Shown one piece after another: positions 18,786 through 27,124 of a stretch of 64,000 nucleotides of DNA. Origin of the DNA: NORP309 sp964352735 (lineage in GTDB: Bacteria > Pseudomonadota > Gammaproteobacteria > Xanthomonadales > Marinicellaceae); contig CAYGTC010000013.1 of assembly GCA_964352735.1 (NCBI GenBank), positions 15,159 through 79,158 of the forward strand, given 5' to 3'. A program made the translations under genes and the position numbers. The notes under the pieces were generated by a model. The model made no database searches, was not told the origin of the DNA, and saw only the letters and a program-made list of their open reading frames with translations. The first letter of the stretch is position 1, and each line of letters begins with the position of its first letter.

Positions 18786-20528
18786 ATGACAGAAACACAA
18801 GCAATCAACGAAATGGATAATACAACAGATTCCCCGAAACAAACATTTGAGGAAAAATTGTGTTGGTATATGATAGAAAACGGAAGGCTCAAAGAAGAGG
18901 ACTTACTTCGTGGTGAGCGTCTATACGCAGAAACATTGAGCACTTCATTGGTTCCATTGTTAGTCAGATTGGGCCTGGCATCAGAACGTGATGTGGCAGA
19001 ATCATTGAGTGAATTGATGGAAATTGATGTTGTTAAAGAAAAAGACTACCCTGAATCTGTTACCATAGAAACTGATTTTCCAATCCGTTTCATGAGAGAG
19101 AATCTTTTTGTACCAGTTGCAGAAGACGCTGACAAAATCAACGTTATTATGGTATATCCGAGTGATGAATTTACCACCAAATCAATCAAAATGGCATCAC
19201 AAAAAGACTTGCATATTTTAATAGGTTTGCCGTCAGAAGTAGAAAATGCCATTGAACGGTTGTTTGGTGCTGGGCGATCAGCAATGGGTCAAATTGTCGA
19301 AGGCCTTACTGATGAGAATGCTGGTGATGAGGAAGATGTTGATCACTTAAGAGATTTGGCCAGTGAAGCCCCTGTCATTAGATTGGTAAATATCATCATG
19401 CAAAGGGCGGTTGAAGCCAGAGCATCGGATATTCACGTTGAGCCTTTTGAAAATCGACTTAAGGTCAGATATAGAATTGATGGCGTGCTACAAGAAGTTG
19501 AATCACCACCAGCACGATCTACTGCAGCTGTGATCTCTCGGATTAAAATCATGGCAAAACTTAATATTGCAGAAAGGAGATTGCCACAAGACGGAAGGAT
19601 CATGTTGAGGGTGCAAGGCAAAGAATTAGATCTGCGTGTTTCAACAGTACCAACATCCTATGGTGAAAGCGTTGTAATGAGAATCTTGGATCGAGAGAAC
19701 ATTGTTTTTGACTTTAAACAATTGGGGTTCACTGATCGATTGCTTGATCCATTCAAAAAAGTACTAGAGTTGCCGCATGGTATTATGTTGGTAACAGGTC
19801 CAACAGGTTCTGGTAAAACTACAACATTATATACAGCATTGGGCCAATTAAATACCGAAGAACGTAAAATCATCACTGTTGAAGATCCAGTTGAATATCA
19901 ATTAACAGGCATCAATCAAATACAAGTTCAATCATCCATTGGGTTGGACTTTACCTCAGCATTAAGAGCCATTGTTCGACAAGATCCAGATGTGATAATG
20001 ATTGGTGAAATGCGTGATTTGGAAACAGCAAAAATAGCCATTCAATCTGCCTTAACAGGCCATTTAGTATTATCAACAATACACACCAACGATGCATCAG
20101 GTGGTGTTATTCGACTCTTGGATATGGGTGTTGAAGATTATCTTTTAACTTCAACTGTGAATGGAATTTTAGCTCAGCGCTTGGTCAGAAAGCTTAATAC
20201 TGAAACCAGTAGAAAAGAAATGTTAACTGATGATGTGATTAGGAGTATGGGTTTGGATAAATTGTCTAAAAGGGATGAATATGCATTTTATAAACCAGTA
20301 CCGAGCCCAACCAATTTAACTGGATATAGCGGTAGAATGTCAATTTTGGAGTTTCTAGAGATGTCAGATCCAATCAGAAGGTTGATCATGAAACATGGCA
20401 CAGCCGGAGAAATCCAAAAACAAGCTTGTAAGGAAGGCATGACAACCATTTATGAAGATGGCTTAATTAAGTGTTTGGATGGTAAAACCAGTTATGAAGA
20501 AGTTTTACGTGTCAGTCAGGATGGATAA
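18786..20528 (+). CDS. gspE: Type II secretion ATPase GspE (XpsE-like, lacks the tetracysteine motif)
   Basis: Cytoplasmic hexameric ATPase that drives the pseudopilus. The 580-residue protein has N-terminal GspE domains (about 25-180), then Walker A GPTGSGKT at 338-345 and a Walker B region DPDVIMIGEMRD at 400-411, with HTND following. The CxxC...CxxC zinc-binding module that most GspE proteins carry between the ATPase core and the last helices is missing. The stretch from QRLVRKL to YSGRMSI (about 461-518) has no cysteine. Xanthomonas XpsE is reported to lack it too. Confidence 0.95.
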   Translation: MTETQAINEMDNTTDSPKQTFEEKLCWYMIENGRLKEEDLLRGERLYAETLSTSLVPLLVRLGLASERDVAESLSELMEIDVVKEKDYPESVTIETDFPIRFMRENLFVPVAEDADKINVIMVYPSDEFTTKSIKMASQKDLHILIGLPSEVENAIERLFGAGRSAMGQIVEGLTDENAGDEEDVDHLRDLASEAPVIRLVNIIMQRAVEARASDIHVEPFENRLKVRYRIDGVLQEVESPPARSTAAVISRIKIMAKLNIAERRLPQDGRIMLRVQGKELDLRVSTVPTSYGESVVMRILDRENIVFDFKQLGFTDRLLDPFKKVLELPHGIMLVTGPTGSGKTTTLYTALGQLNTEERKIITVEDPVEYQLTGINQIQVQSSIGLDFTSALRAIVRQDPDVIMIGEMRDLETAKIAIQSALTGHLVLSTIHTNDASGGVIRLLDMGVEDYLLTSTVNGILAQRLVRKLNTETSRKEMLTDDVIRSMGLDKLSKRDEYAFYKPVPSPTNLTGYSGRMSILEFLEMSDPIRRLIMKHGTAGEIQKQACKEGMTTIYEDGLIKCLDGKTSYEEVLRVSQDG

Positions 20529-20533
20529 TTGAA

Positions 20534-21742
20534 ATGGCGCAATTTGTTTATAAGGCACTAACACCTGCTGGAGAGCAGTTAGAAGGGCAAATGGCTGCTG
20601 CTTCTCGAGAAGAGGTGATCAATAAAATTCAGGCCGCAGGAAATATTCCTGTGGTCGCAAAAGAGTTAGGAACAGGGTTCTCCTTGGAAAGTTTGTTGGC
20701 ATCGCGCAATAAAATTTCACAAAAACAAATTGGAGAATTCACCGACCAATTATCCACACTATTAAGTTCAGGGATGCCGCTGGAAAGATCTTTAAGTGTA
20801 ATGATTGACTTAATAGCAGACGAGCGATTAAGGGTAATGGTGGAGCAAGTTAGAGATAAAGTTCGCAGTGGTGGTACTTTATCTGATGCATTGGAAGAGC
20901 AACATGTGTTCACTAATATGTACACCAATATGGTCAGAGCCGGTGAACTGGGTGGTACATTAGAAGTGACCTTGGTTAGATTGGCAGATTATATGGCTCG
21001 GGCTAAAGAACTGAAAGACAGTGTGATCTCAGCGATGATTTATCCGATCATTCTTTTTTTATTGTCTGGTGCTTCACTGTTTGTTTTGCTGGGTAAGGTG
21101 GTGCCATCCTTTAAACCGATGTTTGAAGATGCTGGTGTTGAGCTACCTGGTGTTACACAATTGGTATTGAATATTGCAGAGCTGGTACAAAGTTATTGGT
21201 GGGTCATCATAGTGGTTATGGTACTTATTGGTGTACTGATCAAACAAAAACTTAAAGAAAAAGATTTTAGATTGGCATGGGATAAAAAAATGCTCAGTCT
21301 TCCTTTATTTGGCGATCTATTTACGCGTATTGATATAGCACGTTTTTCTCGTACATTGGGCACTTTAGTTGATAGTGGTGTACCATTATTGGCAGGCTTG
21401 AATATTGCTAAAAAGGTAATCAATAACACCCTATTGCATGAAATTATTGCTGAGGCATCAGATAAAGTCAAGCATGGTGAGCCATTGGCCAATGGGTTGG
21501 AAAAAGCTGAAGAGTTTCCTCGGTTGGCACAACAATTAATCAGTGTAGGAGAAGAAACAGGTAAATTGAATGAAATGTTGCTAAAAACAGCTGATACATA
21601 TGATATTGAGGTTAAAACTGCGATTGACAGAATGATCTCATTATTGGTGCCAGTGGTAGTATTGACACTAGCAGCATTGATATTTTTTATAATTTTTGCC
21701 ATCTTGATGGCAATGTTAAATATGAACGATTTGGTAGGATAA
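20534..21742 (+). CDS. gspF: Type II secretion inner-membrane platform protein GspF
   Basis: Polytopic inner-membrane protein around which the pseudopilus assembles. The 402 residues have the standard two T2SSF domains, each preceding membrane helices (about 168-190, 217-237 and 370-395). Typical strings are FTDQLSTLLSSGMPLERSL and FSRTLGTLVDSGVPLLAGL. It starts five bases after gspE and six bases precede gspG. Confidence 0.95.
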   Translation: MAQFVYKALTPAGEQLEGQMAAASREEVINKIQAAGNIPVVAKELGTGFSLESLLASRNKISQKQIGEFTDQLSTLLSSGMPLERSLSVMIDLIADERLRVMVEQVRDKVRSGGTLSDALEEQHVFTNMYTNMVRAGELGGTLEVTLVRLADYMARAKELKDSVISAMIYPIILFLLSGASLFVLLGKVVPSFKPMFEDAGVELPGVTQLVLNIAELVQSYWWVIIVVMVLIGVLIKQKLKEKDFRLAWDKKMLSLPLFGDLFTRIDIARFSRTLGTLVDSGVPLLAGLNIAKKVINNTLLHEIIAEASDKVKHGEPLANGLEKAEEFPRLAQQLISVGEETGKLNEMLLKTADTYDIEVKTAIDRMISLLVPVVVLTLAALIFFIIFAILMAMLNMNDLVG

Positions 21743-21748
21743 AACATC

Positions 21749-22180
21749 ATGAAAAATCAAAGAAAAATACAAAAGAACAAAAAACAAAAAGGTTTTAGCT
21801 TAATAGAAATTCTCGTTGTGATGGTCATCATGGCCACCATTATGGGTATTGTTGCCAATAGTATTGGTAACAACAAAAAGAAAGCAAAACTTAAAGAAGC
21901 TGAGATTATGATTTCTAAATTAAAAATGTCTGTAGAAAGTTTTAACACAGATTTAGGCTATTACCCCAGAAGCTTGAATGCTTTGGTCGAAGACAATGGT
22001 GATGGCAATTGGTTGGGGCCATATGCTAAAAAGAAAGAACTGAAAGATCCATGGAATGAAGAATTCAACTACAGTAGCCCAGGTCAACAAGATGAAGAGT
22101 TCAGTATTGTTTCTTATGGAAATGATAAGGCGCCAGGCGGGACTAAGTTTGATAAAGACATCAATAGCTGGGACATATAA
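21749..22180 (+). CDS. gspG: Major pseudopilin GspG
   Basis: Main subunit of the type II secretion pseudopilus. The 143-residue precursor has a lysine/asparagine-rich leader and the prepilin peptidase site KG-FSLIEILVVMVI, with Glu at mature position 5. The C-terminal loop GNDKAPGGTKFDKDI matches the calcium-binding loop of GspG proteins. The prepilin peptidase (GspO/PilD) is not in this window. Confidence 0.95.
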   Translation: MKNQRKIQKNKKQKGFSLIEILVVMVIMATIMGIVANSIGNNKKKAKLKEAEIMISKLKMSVESFNTDLGYYPRSLNALVEDNGDGNWLGPYAKKKELKDPWNEEFNYSSPGQQDEEFSIVSYGNDKAPGGTKFDKDINSWDI

Positions 22181-22192
22181 AGCAGAATCAAC

Positions 22193-22651
22193 GTGCGCTT
22201 GAAAAATTCACAAAAAGGATTCAGCTTACTTGAAGTGTTAGTGGTCATGGTTTTTATTGCCGTGATTGCTGGATTCATTTCAAGTAGTATGACCAAAAGC
22301 CTGAAAAAAACTAAAATCAGGGCAGTGAGTAAAAATCTGGTTTCAGCACTTAGGTATACCAGAGGTCAGGCCATTGTTAAGCATGAACAAAAAACCATAA
22401 AGTTTAATGTCAAAGACAAAACTTATAAGGCGCCAAGAAAGAAAACTGTTCAGATTCCTGAAGAAATGGAGCTTTTTATTTACACTGTTGAGTCTGATAT
22501 AGCCAATGAATCAGAAGGTTCGATTCGGTTTTTCTCAGATGGCAGTTCTACTGGTGGCTGGGCAAAACTGGTTTATGGTGAAAAAATCTGGAAAATCAAT
22601 GTCAATTGGTTGACAGGCGAAATTACCATGGAAGAAGGGGCCAGTTCATGA
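22193..22651 (+). CDS. gspH: Minor pseudopilin GspH
   Basis: A 152-residue prepilin with cleavage motif KG-FSLLEVLVVMVF. The start is GTG at 22193, giving a short MRLKNSQKG leader. Position after gspG and the body (ALRYTRGQAIVKHEQKTIKF, NWLTGEITM) support GspH. Its TGA overlaps the start of gspI. Confidence 0.85.
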   Translation: MRLKNSQKGFSLLEVLVVMVFIAVIAGFISSSMTKSLKKTKIRAVSKNLVSALRYTRGQAIVKHEQKTIKFNVKDKTYKAPRKKTVQIPEEMELFIYTVESDIANESEGSIRFFSDGSSTGGWAKLVYGEKIWKINVNWLTGEITMEEGASS

Positions 22652-23067
22652 ATATGATAAAACAGAAAGGGTTTACATTACTTGAAGTGTTGGTGGCATT
22701 TACCATGCTGGCAGTTACTTTTGCAACCGTGATGCAAATCATAGCTGGTTCTGCTCGGAATACCGTGAAAGCGTCCCAAAACACCAAAATTGCGATGCTG
22801 ACACAAAGTAAATTAGACGAACTTGGTTTGTTGGAAAAGTTGGAAGAAGGCAGTACGAGTGGTTATTTTGATGACAACACCAGTTGGCAAATGGAAGTGA
22901 TTCCCTTTGATGTTCCTTATGAAGGTGATTTTAATCAAGAATTTTCTGCGGTGGAATTAATGGAAGTTAGACTAATAGTAATTTCAGAGAAAGGTGGGCG
23001 TCAAAAAGTGACGGAATTCAATACTTTACGGGCGGTTACGCCCGACTTTAGCTCCTCAAGAAGATGA
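22648..23067 (+). CDS. gspI: Minor pseudopilin GspI
   Basis: A 139-residue prepilin with leader MNMIKQKG and cleavage motif KG-FTLLEVLVAFTM. The frame is open further upstream to 22606, but the ATG at 22648 gives a normal short leader, overlaps the gspH stop and has a GGGG ribosome site. GspI forms the pseudopilus tip complex with GspJ and GspK. The stop overlaps gspJ. Confidence 0.88.
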   Translation: MNMIKQKGFTLLEVLVAFTMLAVTFATVMQIIAGSARNTVKASQNTKIAMLTQSKLDELGLLEKLEEGSTSGYFDDNTSWQMEVIPFDVPYEGDFNQEFSAVELMEVRLIVISEKGGRQKVTEFNTLRAVTPDFSSSRR

Positions 23068-23768
23068 ACAGTTCTCAACGAAAATATCAATCAGGCTTTT
23101 CCTTGATGGAAATTATAGTCGCTATCACCCTACTATCGGTGATCATGGCAATGATATATGGTGGTATTCATACCAGCCGAAAGATGGCAGCAAAAGGCAC
23201 AGATAGAATTAATGCAACCAACGAAATTCGAATGGTTCAAGAATTGATTCGTCGACAGATCTCACGAATATTGCCGATGGCATTTAAAGAGCAAGATGGA
23301 GAATTTGTTATATTTGAGGGAGATGAAGACCATATCATGTATGTTTCACCAATGCCTGGGTATTTAGGAAATGGGGGCCCTCATGTACAATTAATTGAGA
23401 TTGTTAATGAAAAAGGTGGTAAAATCCTGCAGTTTTCTCATTGGTTGCTAAATGACTCTCTTGATGGAGACTCCTTTGAAGACTCTGAACAAGAGCCAGT
23501 TGTGTTGTTACAAAACATTGATTTTGCTGAGTTCAGTTTTGTTAAATTGAATGAAGAAGGAGAAGTCGGAGACTGGGAAAGTGACTGGGAAGAGCCAGAA
23601 AATACACCATTGATGGTTAAGTTAGATATAGAAATGAATGAAGGTGCAATCATGACATGGCCAATGATGCAAGTTGCCTTAATGCTCGACTCAACAGCAA
23701 CCAATAGACGTGTCAGTGACCACTTGCTATTGCAAGGCCAAGACAGAAATGCGGGTGATGTGAGATGA
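23064..23768 (+). CDS. gspJ: Minor pseudopilin GspJ
   Basis: A 234-residue prepilin with cleavage motif SG-FSLMEIIVAITL, slightly longer than the usual 195-210 residues. It has an acidic insertion around residues 135-180 (DSLDGDSFEDSEQEP and EEGEVGDWESDWEEPE). GspJ sits in the pseudopilus tip complex. It overlaps both gspI and gspK by ATGA-type junctions. Confidence 0.9.
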   Translation: MNSSQRKYQSGFSLMEIIVAITLLSVIMAMIYGGIHTSRKMAAKGTDRINATNEIRMVQELIRRQISRILPMAFKEQDGEFVIFEGDEDHIMYVSPMPGYLGNGGPHVQLIEIVNEKGGKILQFSHWLLNDSLDGDSFEDSEQEPVVLLQNIDFAEFSFVKLNEEGEVGDWESDWEEPENTPLMVKLDIEMNEGAIMTWPMMQVALMLDSTATNRRVSDHLLLQGQDRNAGDVR

Positions 23769-24646
23769 AAAAACAAAAAGGTGTGGCTTTAATTCTAGTA
23801 TTGTGGGTAACAGTATTGTTAACCGTGATTGCAGGAAGTTTCTCTCTGTCTGCACGTGTTGAAGGGACACAGGCAAAAATGGTTTTTGATACCACTAAAG
23901 CACGATACTTAGCTGAAGCTGGTTTACACAGAGCTGTTTATGAATTGCGTAACCCAGATCCAGATGCCCGATGGGTAGCAGATGGCAGAACTTATTATAT
24001 GGAATTTGCCGGTGCTAAGATTGAAATTTCAATCATTGATGAAACTGGGAAAATTGATATTAATTTAGCAAGTAATGAACTTTTAATTGGCTTGTTTGCC
24101 TCATTGGGCATGAGCGAAGAAGATGCCACCATGTTAACAGAAAGAGTAGTCGATTGGCGAGATAATGACAATGTTGCTGGCCTTAATGGGGCTGAAGATG
24201 AAGATTATGAAGCAGAAGGCTATAAATATGGCGCCAAAGACGCATTGTTTGATACAGTTCCGGAGTTACAACAAGTCATGGGCATTGATTATGAGATGTA
24301 TAGACGACTAGAGCCAGCGATTACAGTGTATTCTGGCAGTCGGGATATCAATATTGCTTTTGCACCTCCTGAGGCACTTGTGGCACTAGATGGTGTGGAA
24401 AGTGAAGATGTTCAACAATTTGTTGAAGACAGAGAACAGGTTGAAGGCGTAGGAGCCGAAATGCCAACACTGCCTAATGGTCAAGTCAGTTCAGCTAGTG
24501 GTGGAGGCGTGTCATTTAGTATAAGAGCAAAAGCAACATTGGGTAATGGGCACTGGGCAGATTTAGATGCCACAATAAGATTGGGTGGTACGGTCAACGG
24601 CAGACCATTTAGGATTGTTCGCTGGCGAGACAATGAGCACATTTAA
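23765..24646 (+). CDS. gspK: Minor pseudopilin GspK
   Basis: A 293-residue pseudopilus tip protein with leader MKKQKG and motif KG-VALILVLWVTVLLTV. As in other GspK proteins, position 5 is not glutamate. The helical domain contains DETGKIDINLASNELL and VVDWRDNDN, which are hallmarks of the family. It overlaps gspJ and is followed by gspL after 17 bp. Confidence 0.92.
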   Translation: MKKQKGVALILVLWVTVLLTVIAGSFSLSARVEGTQAKMVFDTTKARYLAEAGLHRAVYELRNPDPDARWVADGRTYYMEFAGAKIEISIIDETGKIDINLASNELLIGLFASLGMSEEDATMLTERVVDWRDNDNVAGLNGAEDEDYEAEGYKYGAKDALFDTVPELQQVMGIDYEMYRRLEPAITVYSGSRDINIAFAPPEALVALDGVESEDVQQFVEDREQVEGVGAEMPTLPNGQVSSASGGGVSFSIRAKATLGNGHWADLDATIRLGGTVNGRPFRIVRWRDNEHI

Positions 24647-24663
24647 GAAAATAAATTGAAATA

Positions 24664-25818
24664 ATGAATACGATAGAAAAAATACAAAATGATCTGAACC
24701 AATGGTATGAATCATCTTCGATCAGCCGATTCATGAGTTGGTGGAAGGCTGAGTTGAAAACTTTTGTGCCACAAAAGTATCAAGATTTATTATTTCCACA
24801 GCCTATAAGAATTTATTTGACTGAAGGTCAAGATAATGAAGTGAGTGTATGGAGTAATGATACTGGTTCATTCACAATGCAAAATGATACTGCAACAGAT
24901 AATGTTGAAAAAGAACAATGGTGGCATAAAGTACAATACATTATAAATAACGCAGATGGAAGGCAAGTCCTAATTGGTTACTTGCTGCCCGATAACGAGG
25001 CGTTGGTTAGAAAGATTGCACTACCACAGGCAGCTAGAGAAAACTTAGACGAAGTAATAGGCTTTGAACTGGATAAATACGTACCTTTCAATGCTGATCA
25101 AGTTCAGTTGAGTTACAAAATTGACAAAAATAGCCTCAACAAGGAGAAAATCCTTCTGGATTTAGCCGTAATTCCTAAAGAACAAATCACAGATGTGTTA
25201 AATATTTGTAGTGAAACCTCAGTGCATATAGATGAGATAGATGTTAATTTATCTGAATTTGGTGAGAAACCACAAGCTTTGGGGGTCAATCTGTTACCAG
25301 CAGAAAAACGCAAGTCTCGTAATTATTTTAATGTGAAACTCAATGTGGTTCTAAGTGTGCTCTTAATAGGAATGATATATTTTGTGATGCACACATCTTT
25401 AAATAACAAACAAGATAAGATTGACAGATTGACAGAAATTAATGCAGAGTTACAGAAGCAAGCCAGAACAGCCAAGTTGCTAAGAAAAGAACTGAAAGAT
25501 GTTATCGTTTCAAGTAAGTTTCTTAAAAATAAAAAAAATACCAATGCGCCGTTGGTTTTGATACTTTCTGATGTGACCACTCGTTTGCCAGACCATACTT
25601 ATATTACACGATTAAAAGTTGATCAAGAAAGCTTTGAATTGACAGGTAATTCAGGAAATGCCAATTACCTTGTGCCAGCCTTAGATGAATCAAGTAATCT
25701 TTTTCTTCCTGAGATTATTGGTGGGGTGAGAAAGGATCCTAGAACCAATAAAGAAAAATTTACCATAAGAGCAGCACTGCAAGAACCGCAAGAAGAGGTT
25801 GAAGATGGAAATTCCTAA
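24664..25818 (+). CDS. gspL: Type II secretion protein GspL (XpsL/PilN-like)
   Basis: Bitopic inner-membrane protein linking GspE to the platform. The 384-residue protein has a cytoplasmic actin-like region (about 40-215, including PQAARENLDEVIGFELDKYVPF), one membrane helix (about 229-245), a coiled coil and a periplasmic PilN-like ferredoxin-fold domain (about 290-370). This form is typical of the Xanthomonas Xps system. It overlaps gspM by 14 bp. Confidence 0.85.
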   Translation: MNTIEKIQNDLNQWYESSSISRFMSWWKAELKTFVPQKYQDLLFPQPIRIYLTEGQDNEVSVWSNDTGSFTMQNDTATDNVEKEQWWHKVQYIINNADGRQVLIGYLLPDNEALVRKIALPQAARENLDEVIGFELDKYVPFNADQVQLSYKIDKNSLNKEKILLDLAVIPKEQITDVLNICSETSVHIDEIDVNLSEFGEKPQALGVNLLPAEKRKSRNYFNVKLNVVLSVLLIGMIYFVMHTSLNNKQDKIDRLTEINAELQKQARTAKLLRKELKDVIVSSKFLKNKKNTNAPLVLILSDVTTRLPDHTYITRLKVDQESFELTGNSGNANYLVPALDESSNLFLPEIIGGVRKDPRTNKEKFTIRAALQEPQEEVEDGNS

Positions 25819-26425
25819 TAAAAATGAAATGAGCCGATGGTATGCGCTTATGGTATTGATGGTTTTCTTGTTTTTGATTTATTTCATGTTTTTCCAAGGT
25901 TTTGTCAATAAACATGCTTTGTTGAATGAAGAAATTGTTGATTTAGAACAAAATAGACAAGAACATACGGAATTATCAGAAATGATTCCTGAATTACAAT
26001 CTCGAATCGAATTGGTTAAAGAGAAAGTTGGTGATAATACCAGTTTTCTTACAGCGGACTCCTATAACCTGGGTACCGCAGAACTGACCCGTATACTGAA
26101 GAGAATTGTTGCTGATAATACCGCAGAAACAACAGAGTGCCAAACGGTCAGTAATACACCGAGTAAAGACAGAGACCCTGACCAGTTTGAAAAAATAATA
26201 CTGCAAGTAAGAATGCGTTGTCAATATGAAAAGATGATTGATGTCATGCTGGATGTTGAAAACCATGTGCCATTTCTTTTTATTGATAACATACAACTCG
26301 AACAAAGAGTGGTTGGAAGTTCAAGAAGAAATGTCAAAAAAACACATCCCGTTTTAGAAGTTAAGTTTGATTTATATGCTTATATGAATAAGCCAATCAA
26401 GGTGAAAAACGATGATAAAAAATAA
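25805..26425 (+). CDS. gspM: Type II secretion protein GspM
   Basis: A 206-residue bitopic protein with one N-terminal helix (about 14-34), a coiled coil and a periplasmic domain. It partners GspL. A TTG at 25799 would add two residues, but the ATG at 25805 has AGAGG six bases upstream. Identity rests mainly on size, topology and position between gspL and the gspN-like gene. It overlaps the latter by 14 bp. Confidence 0.8.
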   Translation: MEIPNKNEMSRWYALMVLMVFLFLIYFMFFQGFVNKHALLNEEIVDLEQNRQEHTELSEMIPELQSRIELVKEKVGDNTSFLTADSYNLGTAELTRILKRIVADNTAETTECQTVSNTPSKDRDPDQFEKIILQVRMRCQYEKMIDVMLDVENHVPFLFIDNIQLEQRVVGSSRRNVKKTHPVLEVKFDLYAYMNKPIKVKNDDKK

Positions 26426-27113
26426 TTTATTGGGGCAAATCCTCATTGCTTTATTGGTATTGTTTTTATTGATAGGCAGTTTGCAAATGTTTGGTGTCGG
26501 CCAAGGCCTAAAAAACGTGGAAATTGATGAAGAAAATCAAATGAATATCCCTGCGTTACCAACCCTTACGGAAACCGAAGGACAAGATGCATCGCAAAAC
26601 AGTAAGCAGTTGGTGAGTAACATCACAACAAGACCAATATTCAGTGATACAAGGTTGCCTTTTGTACCAGAGCCTGAAGATGAACCTATTGAAGGGAATG
26701 TTGAACCAGAAGCCGTTGAGATTACTTCATTAAGCGCGCAATTAACCGGAGTAGTCATCACTCCTGAACAAAGTTATGCCATGATTTTAGATAATCTCAC
26801 TAATGAGCGTGAGACCTATAAAATTGGAATGCCTTTGCAAGGTGAACAAGGTGGCTGGACATTAACTGAAATTCATCAACGGAAAGTCGTATTTATTTCA
26901 GACGATGAAAAGTCTGAAGAATTAGAATTGGCTGTATACAGCGAGAGCTTAAAAGCCGGTGGCGCTAAAGCTAAGAGTAATAACCCTGCTAAAAGTTCAG
27001 GGCAACCTGAACGGCTGAGTCGAAAAGATAAGAAAAAGAACGCGGATGATATCCGTAAAAAAATAGCAGAAAGACGTGCTCAAATGCGTGCTGAAGCAGC
27101 TGAGAAGAAATAG
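26412..27113 (+). CDS. gspN: XpsN-type GspN/GspC-like protein
   Basis: A 233-residue protein with an N-terminal membrane anchor (about 8-26), a linker with TTRPIFSDTRLPF (a GspC/XpsN-type homology-region start) and a domain with LTGVVITPEQSYAMILDN. The C-terminus is rich in lysine and arginine. In Xanthomonas, XpsN works with XpsL/XpsM and XpsD, filling the role of GspC. No separate gspC is present in the operon. Confidence 0.78.
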   Translation: MIKNNLLGQILIALLVLFLLIGSLQMFGVGQGLKNVEIDEENQMNIPALPTLTETEGQDASQNSKQLVSNITTRPIFSDTRLPFVPEPEDEPIEGNVEPEAVEITSLSAQLTGVVITPEQSYAMILDNLTNERETYKIGMPLQGEQGGWTLTEIHQRKVVFISDDEKSEELELAVYSESLKAGGAKAKSNNPAKSSGQPERLSRKDKKKNADDIRKKIAERRAQMRAEAAEKK

Positions 27114-27124
27114 GAGATATGTGA

